The position numbers and the translations under genes are program-made. A stretch of 64,000 nt of DNA from Phyto melanocephala (Eukaryota > Arthropoda > Insecta > Diptera > Rhinophoridae): the NCBI GenBank assembly GCA_941918925.1, contig OW799236.1:86826213-86890212 (forward strand), written 5' to 3'. Of the stretch, positions 45,070 through 56,884 are shown piece after piece (position 1 is the first letter of the stretch; every line of letters begins with the position of its first letter). Under the pieces are notes generated by a model. That model was not told the origin of the DNA. It made no database searches and saw only the letters and a program-made list of their open reading frames with translations.

Positions 45070-45735
45070 TCTTTTATTCACTAAGCAAATAGCCAAACAC
45101 AGGAGATTGGCAAAGTTAGTGTCCAATGCTTTGTCATCTTGTTTACATGTTATGTGTGCTGTTCTATGCTGATCTGTGTGACTGTCTTCTCAGTGTTAGC
45201 TTTCTCTATTTTTGGATTTCTGTCGTTCGTTCAGGATTTGGTTTTCCAATAATATAATTCTCATCTTAACGACAGCATATATTTGCTAGTTTCGTACGTT
45301 TCTTAAATCGCACAAGCTTAAAGTTAATTTTTTAATCTGTGAAAGAGTGAAACATTTTCCAAAGTGGTAAAGTTCAAAAACTATGCCATTTTAGTTAATT
45401 CTCATTATTTTCGATTTCGAGTAAAGGTAAGATTAGTCTTTACTTTCTGTTCCGTGACGAATTAGCTGACTTGTTTTTATAAATAGAAAATGTGTATATG
45501 TCTTTAATTTTTCTGTTTCGTTCCGTTGCGGACCAACCTGTAGAAAATACAATTCAACGTTAAGTGACGGCCATTGAGAGAGAAACAGCTGATATTTAGG
45601 TGCCTTATATAATATAATAAATAATAATAAATATAATAAGCTTGTTTCATTAAGGTCACCTTGTAAATTAACACAGATGAGTTTTTACAGAAGAAGTAAC
45701 TACAAAAATTAAACAACAGAACGGCACACACAGAA
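45070..45735. other. No recognisable gene
   Basis: AT-rich sequence between the piggyBac element and a LINE-A relic. The minus-strand frame 45504-45731 carries no motif. Confidence 0.45.
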
Positions 45736-45739
45736 AGGA

Positions 45740-46020
45740 GAGACTAATGAAGCCTTTAGCCATGATATCTGGAATCCCGATATATTGTCTCTAGTTGTTC
45801 ACAGCTTGCGTACGAGCTTATATTTTTTTTTGCGTTCAATGCTCAACTTTTTATTCCTGAAGAATCTGATAACTGTTTGCCAGAAAAGATACAAATCGGA
45901 GCTCCATTATTTCTTCAATTGTTTAATGTCTGGAAAATGGTACTGTTGTTTGTAATCGGAATTATTTACCTTTTTTCATTTTCATATTATTGATACCCAT
46001 TCTAGTTTACTATTTACTTT
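45740..46020 (-). pseudogene. LINE-A relic (RNase H region), strongly decayed
   Basis: On the plus strand the text GATATCTGGAATCCCGATAT, TCTAGTTGTTCACAGCTTGC, AAAGATACAAATCGGAGCTC and CATTCTAGTTTAC follows the same order and spacing as 28310-28600 in LINE-A (GGTATCCATATTATCTCCAG, TTCACAATTTGCATATGAG, AAGATACGAATCGGAGTTTC, CATTCCAGTTTGG). It is the RNase H segment with many indels, in the same orientation as the young copy. Confidence 0.7.
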
Positions 46021-46213
46021 GAGTACGTAAGAAAGTATTTGTTAGGAAGTTATTTTAACGTATTCACTTTGGGTTAGGAAGTCATAAATTGAACATAAAT
46101 AGAATTATTTATGATCAATTTATAAATTCATTCAACATCGGTATGTCCTTCTTCACCTGTTAGGAAAAAATCGGCTAATCCTTATAATTCCTTAAGAAAA
46201 CTGCAGCCTTTTT

Positions 46214-46969
46214 CTGTAACTCTGGAAAGCTAAATCTCTATCGCTAAGATTCTAAAAAATATATCGAAAGAATATATTGTTACGTTTATTTATTTTATAA
46301 AGGTTGGCTTATTTCCTTTAAATAAACGTTGAGTTCTTTCGTAATGCAAATATAAACAGTTGAAATTAATTTAACAATTAAGAGAACTTTATTTATTTAA
46401 ACATACTCAGATATTGCTGTTATGTCGCTTTACTTATGTCACTTATGGTTATACGCTTTTATTATCAAACTCACTTTGATACGCACTTTACAAGTACTAC
46501 TGTAATACTGATCATGCTAGCTTTGTTGTTCGGCTATAGTTTTAGTAACATAGTGATGTTCTGTAACATTCGACATAGTTCTCGTATCTACACATTAGTT
46601 CATTCTGTAAATTACTTAAAAGCCGTTATATTTAAATTAAGACGTAATGTTAATGTTAAGTAATATGCATGAATAATTAAAGTGCCTAAGAGTATGCTAA
46701 ACATAATAACTCACCTCGGCTGCTTATTACTTAATATAATGTTCTAACAACCAGCGAACCAAACGAAATGTTAAATGTACATAAACTTAATTAAGCTATT
46801 TAAAATAAATCTGTAAATTGTTTTTTAGGATTTTAGTGATAGAGATTTAGCCTTAGCGTGTTACAGAATGAGGTTGCAGAGCTGTTTACTTGGAGACTCA
46901 GGCTAAAAAAATCTTTAGATATATTTTTTAGAGTTTTAGCGATAGAGATTTAGCTTTAGCGAGTTACAG
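46214..46969. mobile_element. 756-bp element with about 51-bp terminal inverted repeats
   Basis: The left end 46214-46264 begins CTGTAACTCTGGAAAGCTAA and the right end 46919-46969, on the other strand, begins CTGTAACTCGCTAAAGCTAA. Both continue ATCTCTATCGCTAA...CTAAAAAATATAT, with about 46 of 51 positions identical. An additional diverged copy of the right repeat lies at about 46818-46870, giving a two-unit tandem near that end. The interior has no recognisable coding sequence. The superfamily is unknown and the flanking duplication unclear. Confidence 0.7.
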
Positions 46970-46974
46970 TATAC

Positions 46975-49900
46975 GGCTGCTGGTCTTTATTAAGTCTCTA
47001 AAATTAACTATCTTTTAAAACACACATAAAATTCTCAACTACATGAGCCAGATCAATCAGTAAAAATTGCTTTATTTAATTTAACGTATGAACATAGTTT
47101 TCACTCTTTTAAGATCTGTTCATCATCATACATGTTAAGGAAATCAGATTGATTGCAGTCATGTTTTGAGAAATGATGAAATTGCCTACTAGGCAAGTCG
47201 CTTACAATCATTTCAACTCCATCCCGTCTAAGTCAAAGCCAGCAAATATAAACCAGTTGAAAAAATAAAAGATAAACATTCAGTCAGTGATCATAAGCAA
47301 ATCAAAAATTGCCATTCTAGGAGTTGATTTTTTTTTTTTTTGTTCAAAATGAATACAGAATTACATTTCTCTACGTACACACATATGAATGTGTGAAGAA
47401 ATGTGTGATGGTGTGTGTAACATTGAAATGTATTCAGTTTTAATGGGCGTAACCGTACAACTTGATGGTATTTATGTAAAACGTATAAAATGTTTTAGTT
47501 GTTGGTGTTTTTCTTTCTGTTACTTTGATGGATTTTGAAATGGTTTTATGTTTTTAATTTTTTTTCTCTGTGTTTTTGATTTCTTGATCATGTTATTTTT
47601 TTATTATTATTATTATTTATTTATATGTGTTGCAAACTCGAATCGTTTCATCCATTTATACAGTGATCGACAATTTGACTGAGTGTACTTGTATGTATAT
47701 AAATTCCAAAAAGTAGCAGCTACAATAAATTGCTTTATGCCGTAAACCATAATGGCTGCTGTACACAATTGTTGCTAATTTTTTTTTTTTTTTGTATTAT
47801 TTTTATGAATTTTTTTAGTGTTTGTTGGCCACAAAAATGCGTTTTATACCACAAATAAATAATAAAATGAATGACGATCGATTTACATACATGTTTTCCG
47901 TTTTTAAAATACAAAAGGTTGCCACCGTAGCGTAAATTTATATTTCGGGAAGATAGTAAAAATCTTCATAATTGTTACATAATTGTAGAATAACAGTTTT
48001 AGTTTATTATTCTGAAAGCAGTTCTTTCGGTATTACCATTTTGGCGATGACCTTCTTTATAAAAACTTAAAAATGTTGCGCATAGTCCGGTGGCTTATTT
48101 TAACGACTGTTCATTCATTCGTAACAATGTCAGAGAATTCAAAGTTTGGGCAATAGAAGAGGAAATTAGATTTTAAAGAATTTTGCTGACAGTGCAGTGA
48201 TTTTTAAACCCAAATCTTGGGAGTGATCCGAAATTGAATAGGCAAAAAGTTAGAACAATAGTTAAACTAATGGCCGTTAAAATAAAACTGAGAGCTCATT
48301 CAGCTTATCAGAAGGCGAATAATGGCATAAAGCGCTTAAACGCTTGCTACTTTAAAGTCCCTAATTTGATTGACCCTTAGAGCTTTTGGCTCAATGAAAA
48401 ATTATATTTTGGGAACCAATTTTTTTATTTAGTCGAAATATATTTAAAACTATGGATGAGTTCGGGAAGAATTTTTTACATGATATAATATGAAAACATA
48501 GATATTAATGCATACAACATACACATAGGACCTAACCGAACCCAAAAAGCTTTTCTCATTTCTTTCAATGTCCCAGGGAATAAGGTTACCAACTAACAGA
48601 AGCATTTGATGAAATTAATCTTAAGTTAAATGTTAAGTTAACTTATTGTTCCACACTGTATGACATATGACGTCTTGTTTGTGCACGACTTCCTGATGTA
48701 TATTTCCAAACAAACGAAATGTATGTTAAGTGATTTTTTATAGACCTTCAAGATATTATATTGAAATAATATCCACGGGAATAACCGAATATTTGTCCAC
48801 TTTCAGGTGGGTGACACTTCGCTGCTAAACTATCCGGTTTCTGTTTCTTTCTCTATATACAATAGTTCTGTTAATGCTGTATCGACTTTTGTCATTACTT
48901 TAAATTGGGTTTGTGTATATAGATATCACTATGGAATAAACTCTAGTACTAGCTATATAAAATTAGATCTTAATTAAATAAATCTATTACGGAATCAAAC
49001 ACTTTTGTGCAAGAACAAAAGTTATGACTCATAGAGCAAAGTTCAGCATACAACATTTGAACAAAAACAGACACGCAATTGAAGAGTTAAAGGCAACAGT
49101 TGTGCACCTTCACTGCAAATATATATGCTCTGGAATATAGATGTCCTGGCTACCATTTCCTAACTTATCTGTGTGAACAATCTAGATCGAATCTTAATTT
49201 CTTATTGAGACATCTCACGGCTACGGGTAAGATATAGCTTCTTTCTTTCATTTTATTTGACGAGTAGTAAGATGAAAGTAGCATTCAGGAATTAAAAGCA
49301 TATGACAAAATTTGATTTACTATAAAATTCTTTCGGCAGTGGGTTTTGATTGTCTTAACTCAAAATAAGACAATGCTGTCTATTATCGTAGTCGTTTAAT
49401 CAAAAGTGTATCCAGCAAAATTAAAGAGAGGATGCGTTTTAAGAGTTCTATTAAACAATCTTGAAACCATACCTATTTCCACATTAGCACAAGAGTCCGG
49501 TAACTCTGGACACGATCGACTTAAAAATTCAAAACCTTAAAGAAACAGGCAATCAATAAAATTGCAGAAGCTTTTTTATTAAAAGCACTTTTGAATATGC
49601 AATCTCAGATGCATATTCAAAGATATATTAAAAAAAAAATGTAACAACATCAACAACCTACAGCACAATCAGCAACATTAGCAGTTGCAACATTAACTTA
49701 ACTGGTATGAGTATTATGGCCGCGCGCAGCCATCAAAATTATAAAAAAGAAAAAAAGTCAAAATGATTTTTGCATTTGTAATGAAACTGAAAACCAGAGA
49801 AATGCAATTTTCATAATCGTTTCTTCTTTATTTCATTCCTCAAAGTGTTTTATGTTTTCTTATTTTCTGTTCTTTTTTCTTTTGTTGTTGTGAATTTAAA

Positions 49901-51070
49901 TATTTTTAGCCTCCAACTTTAAAATGTATACAGATGTATATAAAACTTTTTTTGTTTTTGGTTTCTTATTTTATTTTGAATGAATTAATGAAATGAACGT
50001 TCGGTTTCAATGTCTTTTCGCCATGCTAATTTCAACACTGAACAAATGGAAAATCAGACAAACACATTCATTCCTCTTTCATTTCTTTTCTACTGCATTT
50101 CGTTGTATTGTATCAAAAGATAAGCGTTACATTGAACTTACTGCATTAAGCAGAAAAAATAATAAACAAAACAAAGTATTGTAGGCCCTGAAGGAGTGTA
50201 GACGATAAAAAACAAAAACATAAAAGTACTGAAACAGAAACATTATACATTCAACAATTAGCATGGAAGATGACTACATAAGAACTGGGTAGAAATCCGC
50301 GTAAACATCATTTTCATTTCGTCATTAACTTTAGTATATGTCTTTCAGGTTTTCCTAAAGGATATACAATTACAACTACAACACAATTTGATAGAGATCA
50401 AATGATCATTAATACCATTATTGAATACAGTTCGCATTCAGTAATGCTCGAGTTATACTCGTCTTAAACTTCATAAATGCAAAAGAGCAGAAGTATCAAC
50501 TGAACCAGCAGTAAAAACCATACATAATTCAAGTTGAATTTAAATTTATGCAAAATGTTTTTGATGTACAATTTTAATAAATTTTATACGAATTATAATG
50601 ATAATACACACAAATGTACAATTTAAGTGTATATTTGTATGTAAACGGGATGTGCGTAGGTAAATTATTACAAATTATATGTGATTGAGACTAAACTGCA
50701 ACATTTGCATACAAACATTATTCATACGCTTTGTTGTTATTCCAGCGTGTTCGAATTGAAAATTAATTAAAAGTGATTTTAATCATTTCAAATCTTTCAC
50801 AAAAAAAAAAAACATTTCAGCATTCATTGGAACTGAAAGTTTTATAGAATAAATAAAAACATGATAAGGCTTAAGTAAAATTAAAAAACAATTGTAAATT
50901 AAATCGGGCCAAGTTTACAGTCATGACCAGGGAAACCGTAAATATGCAATCACATGTTTTTTCATATGCGAGGTTTAAGAGCTTTTCATAAATTTTGTCA
51001 GCGATTTGTTGGTGCATATTTTAAATATCTACACAATAGTTAATTGGTTATGGTGATAGTTTAATACTCG
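46975..51070. other. No recognisable gene; one perfect short palindrome
   Basis: A long AT-rich block with poly-T runs (47330, 47780). Open frames such as 49993-50184 have no recognised motif. The only structure noted is the hairpin at 49591-49620. Confidence 0.5.
49591..49620. repeat. Perfect 11-bp inverted repeat
   Basis: TTGAATATGCA (49591-49601) pairs with TGCATATTCAA (49610-49620) around an 8-nt loop. It may be coincidence in AT-rich DNA or a small fold-back relic. Confidence 0.5.
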
Positions 51071-51077
51071 CAAACTG

Positions 51078-52042
51078 CCAAGTGGAGTCACGGTTTTTAC
51101 AGGACCACCTCACTTACCAAGTTTGGTGTCTCCTATAATAACTGTAAGAGGGGAGGAGTTGTCATCAAATCCACACCTTAGCCTCAGCAAATCATTCAGT
51201 CTGACCTCTATAATCTCAAAGAGGTTATCCAGTATACCTTTGCCCAGTATTCTCTAGATCCATCCCGTAGACGTGATATATCTCAGCAAGTGATTCAGTC
51301 TGACCTCTGATATATTTGCCTAGGATTATGTGTCTCTTGGTCAGAACATTCGCAAAGACGGTGGATAATAGATTCCTCCTTCTCGAAGTCCAATCAGGGT
51401 AGTCCGTGTCTACTTGCATATTTTCCTAAAATTCCTAAGAATCCAGTTGTGGTGTACGCCTGATATTAAAATAGGCTCACGTAAGTACTCCACAATTATC
51501 TAGTTCACGCCAACAGTTATCGCTTGTTTCAAGAAAGTATCGCGATATCTTGGGTTTTATAATCCCTATCGTGATTGAGACTCCATTTGCGTTGGAGACA
51601 TCCAAATTAGATCACCTCCTGGCTAGGTCATTCAGTCGTTCTTTCACAAACTATTAATTTAGACGTGATGGTGTATGATCTGAGTAAAAATAACGCCGGC
51701 GGACTGTCCATAAAAAAGCCAATATTCCAATATTTTATATCAAACGTCTTACAAAATGTATAATAGGTTACTGTAGCCTACTGTATTACTGTTGGAAGCT
51801 CAGTTAACATGACAATTTCGGGTCAAAGAAACTTTGCCCAAAAGAAGAATTTCGCAGTTTCCCATTATCGGCAGCCAAACGTTTTCATTGCGAACAGTAC
51901 ATGTTAGTTCAGCAAAATAGTGAAACTGCACAACAGAAACTGCCTGACCGGTTATATTCAGAAACTCCACATTCCATAGGCCCTTAAAGTCAGCAGACCT
52001 TTTACAGAAAGAGATATAAAAGAAAAAACAAGGAAAACAATA
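51078..52042 (-). pseudogene. LINE 3' fragment, unit 1 of a tandem duplication
   Basis: On the minus strand one reads VHHNWILRNFRKI, then DFEKEESIIHRLCEC followed in a shifted frame by KRHIILGKYI. This corresponds to the region before the finger, the finger itself and the follow-on block of an I/R1/LOA-like ORF2, the same part found at 2.85-3.2 kb. Stops and frameshifts abound. A minor internal duplication of the TCATTCAGTCTGACCTCT phrase occurs at 51192 and 51292. The whole roughly 830-bp segment recurs immediately to the right. Confidence 0.7.
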
Positions 52043-52862
52043 ATTCAAAGAGGTTATCCAGTATATCTTTGCATAGGATTATGTGTTACTTGGTCAGAAC
52101 ATTCGCAAAGACGTTGAATAATAAATTCCTTCTTCTCAAAATCAGGAAAGTCCGTGTCTACTTCAATATTTTCCTAACATTCCTAACAATCCAGTTGTAA
52201 TGTACTCCGATTTTAAAAGAGACTAACGTAAGCTTGCCAACTCTTCAATAATCTAGTCGACGCCACATGTTATCGTTTGTTTTAAGAAAGTATCGAGATA
52301 TCTTGTTTTTGATAATCCCCATGCTGATTGAGACTGCATTTGCGTTGGAGACATTTAAATCAGGTCCCTTCCTGGTCGCTCTTAAACAAACTATAGCAAC
52401 GTCAGTCAGTTAGCGAAGCCGTGACAACATTTTCTTGTGACTAATTTAGATGTGATAGTGTATGGTCTGAGTTAAAAAAACGCCTGCTGACTGTACCTAA
52501 AAATGTCAATATTCTAGTATTTTACACCGAAGGTCTTACAACATGTATAGGTATATTAGTCTACTATACCCTCTGTGTAAAGTTCAGTTTCCATGACAAT
52601 TTCGGCACCAAGATAATATCCAGATATTTTCCCTAGTCTGATAGAAGAATTTTGCAGTTCCACATTATAGGCAGCCGAAAGTCTTCATTGTTTACAGTAT
52701 ATGTTAGTCAAGCAAAATATTGCAACTGCACACACAGCCTGACAGATTATATCCAGAAACTCCATATTTCGTTGGCCATCAAGGACACCAGACCTGATTG
52801 CACTAGACCTTTTGTGGAAAGACGTGTACAAAAAAAAAAACAAGGAATTTTATTGAATTGAA
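52043..52862 (-). pseudogene. LINE 3' fragment, unit 2 of a tandem duplication
   Basis: Unit 2 begins CAAAGAGGTTATCCAGTATA exactly like the start of unit 1 (51215). It repeats its content in order: the CATTCGCAAAGACG finger region, AAGAAAGTATCG, TTGCGTTGGAGACAT, GACAATTTCGG and GGCAGCC. Both units end in an AAACAAGGAA A-rich stretch. The two differ by many substitutions and small indels, so the duplication is old. Confidence 0.7.
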
Positions 52863-53049
52863 GTAGTCCCTTAATTCTATAATCAGGGTGATCCCGACTT
52901 TAACCCTTCATGCTGCAATGAAAAATTTTTCGATCAGGTGTCGCATGTGCGTGGAGGAGCATGGAACTCATTTAGTGTCTATCATCTACAAAAACAATTA
53001 GCTATAAAACATTAAATTGCATTTTATATACAAAAATTAAATATTTTTA

Positions 53050-53422
53050 TTGATAAAAAATTTCTTAAATTTCAAAGAACATATAGAATATATTTGTAAA
53101 AAAATTTGTAAAAAAAATTGGATTTTTTAAACGTTTAAGAAACAAAGTTTCAATTATCACAGCAATAAACATATATAATTCGATTTTAAAACCACATTTC
53201 GAATACGCGTTAACTGTACTATACACATACTGCTCAGATCAACAGATAACTAGGCTCCAAAAATTATAAAATAAAGCAATGCGCTCGATACTTAAATGCA
53301 ACAGATTTACGTCAATAAGGTTTATGCTTGACACTCTAAAGTGGTTGAACATACGCCAAAGACTGCAGTACAACACAATCAACTTTACACAGAAGATGAA
53401 ATGGGAAATGCACCTGTACCTG
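53050..53422 (+). pseudogene. LINE reverse-transcriptase C-terminal part, left piece
   Basis: Plus-strand frames give FKEHIEYICKK, then FFKRLRNKVSIITAINIYNS, ILKPHFEYALTVLYTYCSDQ and QITRLQKL, a stop, NKAMRSILKCNRFTSIRFML and DTLKWLNIRQRLQYN. This is the thumb and post-RT region of a CR1/jockey-superfamily-type LINE that lacks RNase H, distinct from LINE-A. The frame runs straight into the 2.1-kb LTR insertion and continues in the same frame at 55542. It is truncated at its 5' end. Confidence 0.85.
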
Positions 53423-55537
53423 TGTTGCGGGTGATATTTTCCACATACCCAAACATCTCTGGCCGGTTGAATGTTTTGATGTTGTTTGTTGTGTTGTTCT
53501 TTTGGTTATTTATGTTTTTTGTATATACAGCATCAAAACATTGTTCATTTTTATATATACTTACGTGTCCTTTTCTGTTTGTTCTTTTTGCTTCCATATT
53601 TGTTGTCCGAACTGTTAATTTTCCTGAAAAATAAAATATAAATATAATAATTGTAAATATACTTGTTTGTTTACAATGTCAAATCATGCATGTATGTATG
53701 TGTGTGTTTTGTACAAAATGTACAAAAAAAGTTGGATGTGTTTAGTTAGTTTAGTCAGTGTTGTATTTCCATTATAAATTACTACAGTGGGTAGTAAAGC
53801 CTATTTATGAATGGAAATACAAAAATGTAATAGGACCGGATAAAGGAAAGGGACAAATATAGGGTAGGCAATATTTTTAATAATATATAGGGAAAATAAA
53901 GCAGGATTCTTCCAACATATGGCTATAAACAGTTAAATATTACCTTAGCGGAACGAATATTGAAATACAGAAAATATTGGAAGAACACTTGTGAAATAAT
54001 ATAGTTAGACTGTGTTTCGTGCGGTTAAATGTAAAATTATTAATAATATTTTTTAAAATGATGTTTTGATTTTTTTTTAAATAATTTTTGGAAAATTAAA
54101 TTGAAAGAATTTTTATTACGTAAGTATATGCCAGCAGCTAATTATGTTGTAATTACAGTGATAAATTGTGCGTTATCGTTTAAATTATAGCTGGCTATAT
54201 CTCGCGTTAAGCTGTGGAGAATGTTCAGACTGACCGTACACCGCACGGATGAGATAAGCCAGGTAATCTTAAATATATTGAGAATATTATTTTACGGTAT
54301 ACCCCAAATTGCGTCTCTACTCAGAGTGAGGGAAGAGATTTATATGTGGGCAGAAGCTTTTTATTGTGGCTAGCGAGAATGTGTGATAGGAAAAAAAATA
54401 GAATTTGAAATGGACGAAAAGGAGTGTGTGACAGGGAAAAATATATTTAGATAAATTGTTGATTACCTTTATTTTTATAAGCCACATATTTAAGAGAAAA
54501 AATTGTTAGTTATTTTTAATATTTATGTAAAAAGTGAACTTTGTTTTTATTTATAAAACGTGTAAAAATGACAAATTAGTGTTAAGTGTAATTGTGGTCT
54601 GTGGAAAAAGGAAATTATAAGTGTAATGTTTAATGTTAGTGTTTGTGTGTATGTTCTTTTATGTTGGTTTATTTAGTTACATCTGACCCTCGTTAGCCGT
54701 CCGAATCTGAAGGAAAAGAAAATTAAATGAAAAGTTTGATTAAATATATACTTATCTTATCAAGGGCCCAAGTTGATGTGTAGAAAAAAATAGGTCTGTA
54801 CAATGACAGCCGTGAAAAATGCCCAATTTAGAGAGCTCCTTAAATTGTAGGTAAAATAGTAAAATTCTTAAATAAAGTTCATGAAAATGTAACTTGAGCG
54901 CTAGACAGGATTAGAATGAATAAAATGAATAAAAGCGGCTATAAATAAATTAAAATGAGGGAATGATATTTTTTGTTGTTTGTAAATTTTATGTATATGT
55001 AAATTATTGTATTATATGTAAATATCTGTAATTATTATTATCAATATTACCATTATTATTATTACCATTATTATTATAACCATTATTATTTATATTATTT
55101 TTGTTATTTAAATTTCTTTTATTATTATTGTTGTATTTGTTTTATTTAAATATTATCTTTAATTATTATTATATATTGTTTTTTTTTATTTATAATAAAT
55201 TTTGTATTGTGGTATTTAACATATCATTTTTTTTGGTGAATTGTGGAATGATGGATAGGTAAAGGATAAGGTCATGTGAGTTTTTGGGTCGCAGAGAAAT
55301 TTTACAGCGGATGCTGCTGCGACATGGTTGGGTGGGCAAAACGGGAGTAAACACCTGACTCTCGTGAATTCTTCTTGTGGTGGAGTTTGTCGTAGTATTT
55401 GATGTAGTAGTTTTTGTTGTATTTTTCAGTTTGTTTTATGAGCGGATGCGTGGCCAGTGAGAGGGTTGGAACCTGCCTGAGCTATCGCCACGAGCAAGCT
55501 AGTCGGAAACCTCACTGGGCCAAAACGGTTCGTAACA
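53423..55537. mobile_element. Long solo LTR (2115 bp) inserted in a LINE
   Basis: The insertion starts TGTTGCGGGTG and ends CGGTTCGTAACA, the TG...CA ends of an LTR with short inverted termini TGTTRCG. CCTG flanks it on both sides (53419-53422 and 55538-55541), a 4-bp target duplication as made by gypsy-type integrases. There is no gag-pol coding inside, so this is a single LTR left by recombination or a very reduced element. The interior holds ATT-rich microsatellites (55025-55095) and a less AT-rich 3' part. At over 2.1 kb it is unusually long; the Ulysses family of Drosophila virilis is known for LTRs of about this size. Confidence 0.85.
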
Positions 55538-55541
55538 CCTG

Positions 55542-55769
55542 ATAGAACAATTAAGATATGTTGGAGATGCTCAAACATATGGTCTACGGAACTCGAATGA
55601 TTTCAGACTACAATGTTATTATACCAGCGCTATGCAAAGATCTTTATTTTATAAAGGATTAAGAATTTACAACATGATGCCAAATGATATTAAGAATGAA
55701 ATTAATTACAATGTTTTTAGAAGAAAAAGTGTAACTTTTATAAGAAATGTTAATAATTACAGCTTTTAA
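55542..55769 (+). pseudogene. LINE ORF2 C-terminus, right piece
   Basis: The plus-strand frame continues from 53422 as IEQLRYVGDAQTYGLRNSND, FRLQCYYTSAMQRSLFYKGL and RIYNMMPNDIKNEINYNVFR, ending RNVNNYSF with a TAA stop at 55767-55769. The LRN...MQRSLFYKGL...YN.MP blocks are the typical C-terminus of CR1/jockey-like ORF2 proteins. Removal of the LTR and one CCTG restores an uninterrupted frame across the junction, so the LTR arrived before much decay. A short AT-rich 3' UTR with an AAT-rich end follows to about 55868. Confidence 0.87.
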
Positions 55770-55869
55770 AAAAGTTTTTATATTAAAATTATTTAGTAAT
55801 AATTTAATTTTTATTATATATGTAATTAAAAAGTATTTCAAATACTACTAATAAATAATAATAATTGTA

Positions 55870-56340
55870 GCACGCCTCTATTTTTAATTAATTGTTTAAT
55901 CCCACCTGTGACTGTCTTTAGAGCTTTTATTTTAGCCATTTGTAAATTAACCCTCGCATAATTATATGTTAAAAACATAAACATGTCAATTAAGAGCAAT
56001 ATTTTATTTTTCTTGTTTTTTTGCTTAATAAAATGTTATTTACAACAATGTTTAATCTTGTTTCAATGTAGTCATAATTACATATAATTTACTTTTTATT
56101 TTTGCAATATTTTTAATCCTCTCCAGAGAAAGATCACAATGAACTCGTTTTATAAAAATGGAACTTTCTTCAAGGATGTATATTTTTTTGAAATTAAATT
56201 AATTTTAAATTAAAAGTAATTAATTATTTCTAGGTGCTTTTAGAGCGAAGAAATATGTCAGTAGATTGGTTCAAATTTTTGACTGTAACTCAATTCAAAA
56301 TCGTATCTTCAGAAGTGAGTCGGATAAGAGCTAATAGAAG
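55870..56340. other. No recognisable gene
   Basis: AT-rich DNA between the LINE 3' end and the first SINE copy. Confidence 0.5.
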
Positions 56341-56346
56341 TACTTA

Positions 56347-56545
56347 GGTAGGTAGAACAGGCAGCTGTTAGGCAGCTCACTTAGGTCCATTATGTTGATT
56401 CTTTTGTGATACCTGAATAGAAAAGTAAGAATAGATTAGAAAAGAGAAAGAAAAGCAGAAAAGTCCAGAGTCTCTGGCGGAAATCGAACCCGCAACCCCC
56501 AAACTATCAGACCAGCACACTACTATCTACGCCACCGGAGCACCC
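56347..56545 (-). repeat. tRNA-derived SINE, copy 1
   Basis: The minus strand starts GGGTGCTCCGGTGGCGTAGA-TAG, which holds an A-box-like sequence. It continues with TTGCGGGTTCGATTTCCGCC, which holds the B box, then CAGAGACTCTGGAC. The body continues to a 3' part containing AAGTGAGCTGCC and AACAGCTGCCTGTTCTACC. RNA polymerase III would start at the head. This copy is opposite to copy 2 lying 85 bp away. No clear target duplication was found. Confidence 0.85.
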
Positions 56546-56630
56546 TTAAACTCTGTTATAATTAGACTTTATATAAATTAGTTAAATCTAAAAACGCCCT
56601 GCAATGTAAGGGTGAGTTATATTCGCATTC

Positions 56631-56836
56631 AGAGTGCCCCGGTGGACTAGTCAGTAGTGTGCTTGTCTGCTAGTTTGTGGGTTGCGGGTTCGATTCCCGC
56701 CAGAGACTCTGGAATTGTCTGCTTCTCTTCTCTTTTTTCTATTCTTACTTTTCTATTGAGGTATCACAAAGGGATCAATATAATGGACCCAAGTGAGCTG
56801 CATAACAGCTGCCTGTTCTACCTAACCTAACTAACC
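56631..56836 (+). repeat. tRNA-derived SINE, copy 2, with target duplication
   Basis: The head reads GTGCCCCGGTGGACTAGTCA then GTAGTGTGC. The B box GGTTCGATTCC at 56687-56697 is a perfect consensus. The tail ends CTACCTAACCTAACTAACC. Target duplications TATATTCGCATTC (56618-56630) and TATACTCGCATTC (56837-56849) match at 12 of 13 positions, which fixes both ends. The body is 206 bp. Its 3' half, from about GATCAATATAATGGACCCAA to the tail, differs from the LINE-A 3' end and probably comes from another LINE. Confidence 0.92.
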
Positions 56837-56884
56837 TATACTCGCATTCGAATTGTGAGTGTTGAAAGATATATTGAATACTAG

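Noticed and set aside
46275..46750. Interior of the 756-bp TIR element as a solo LTR (TGTTACG...TAACA)
   Set aside because: TG/CA-like ends can be picked, but no matching target duplication exists at those positions.
56687..56697. Perfect B box taken as a tRNA gene
   Set aside because: The acceptor and anticodon stems do not pair, and the sequence continues into a SINE body with target duplications. The same applies to 59.5 and 60.1 kb.
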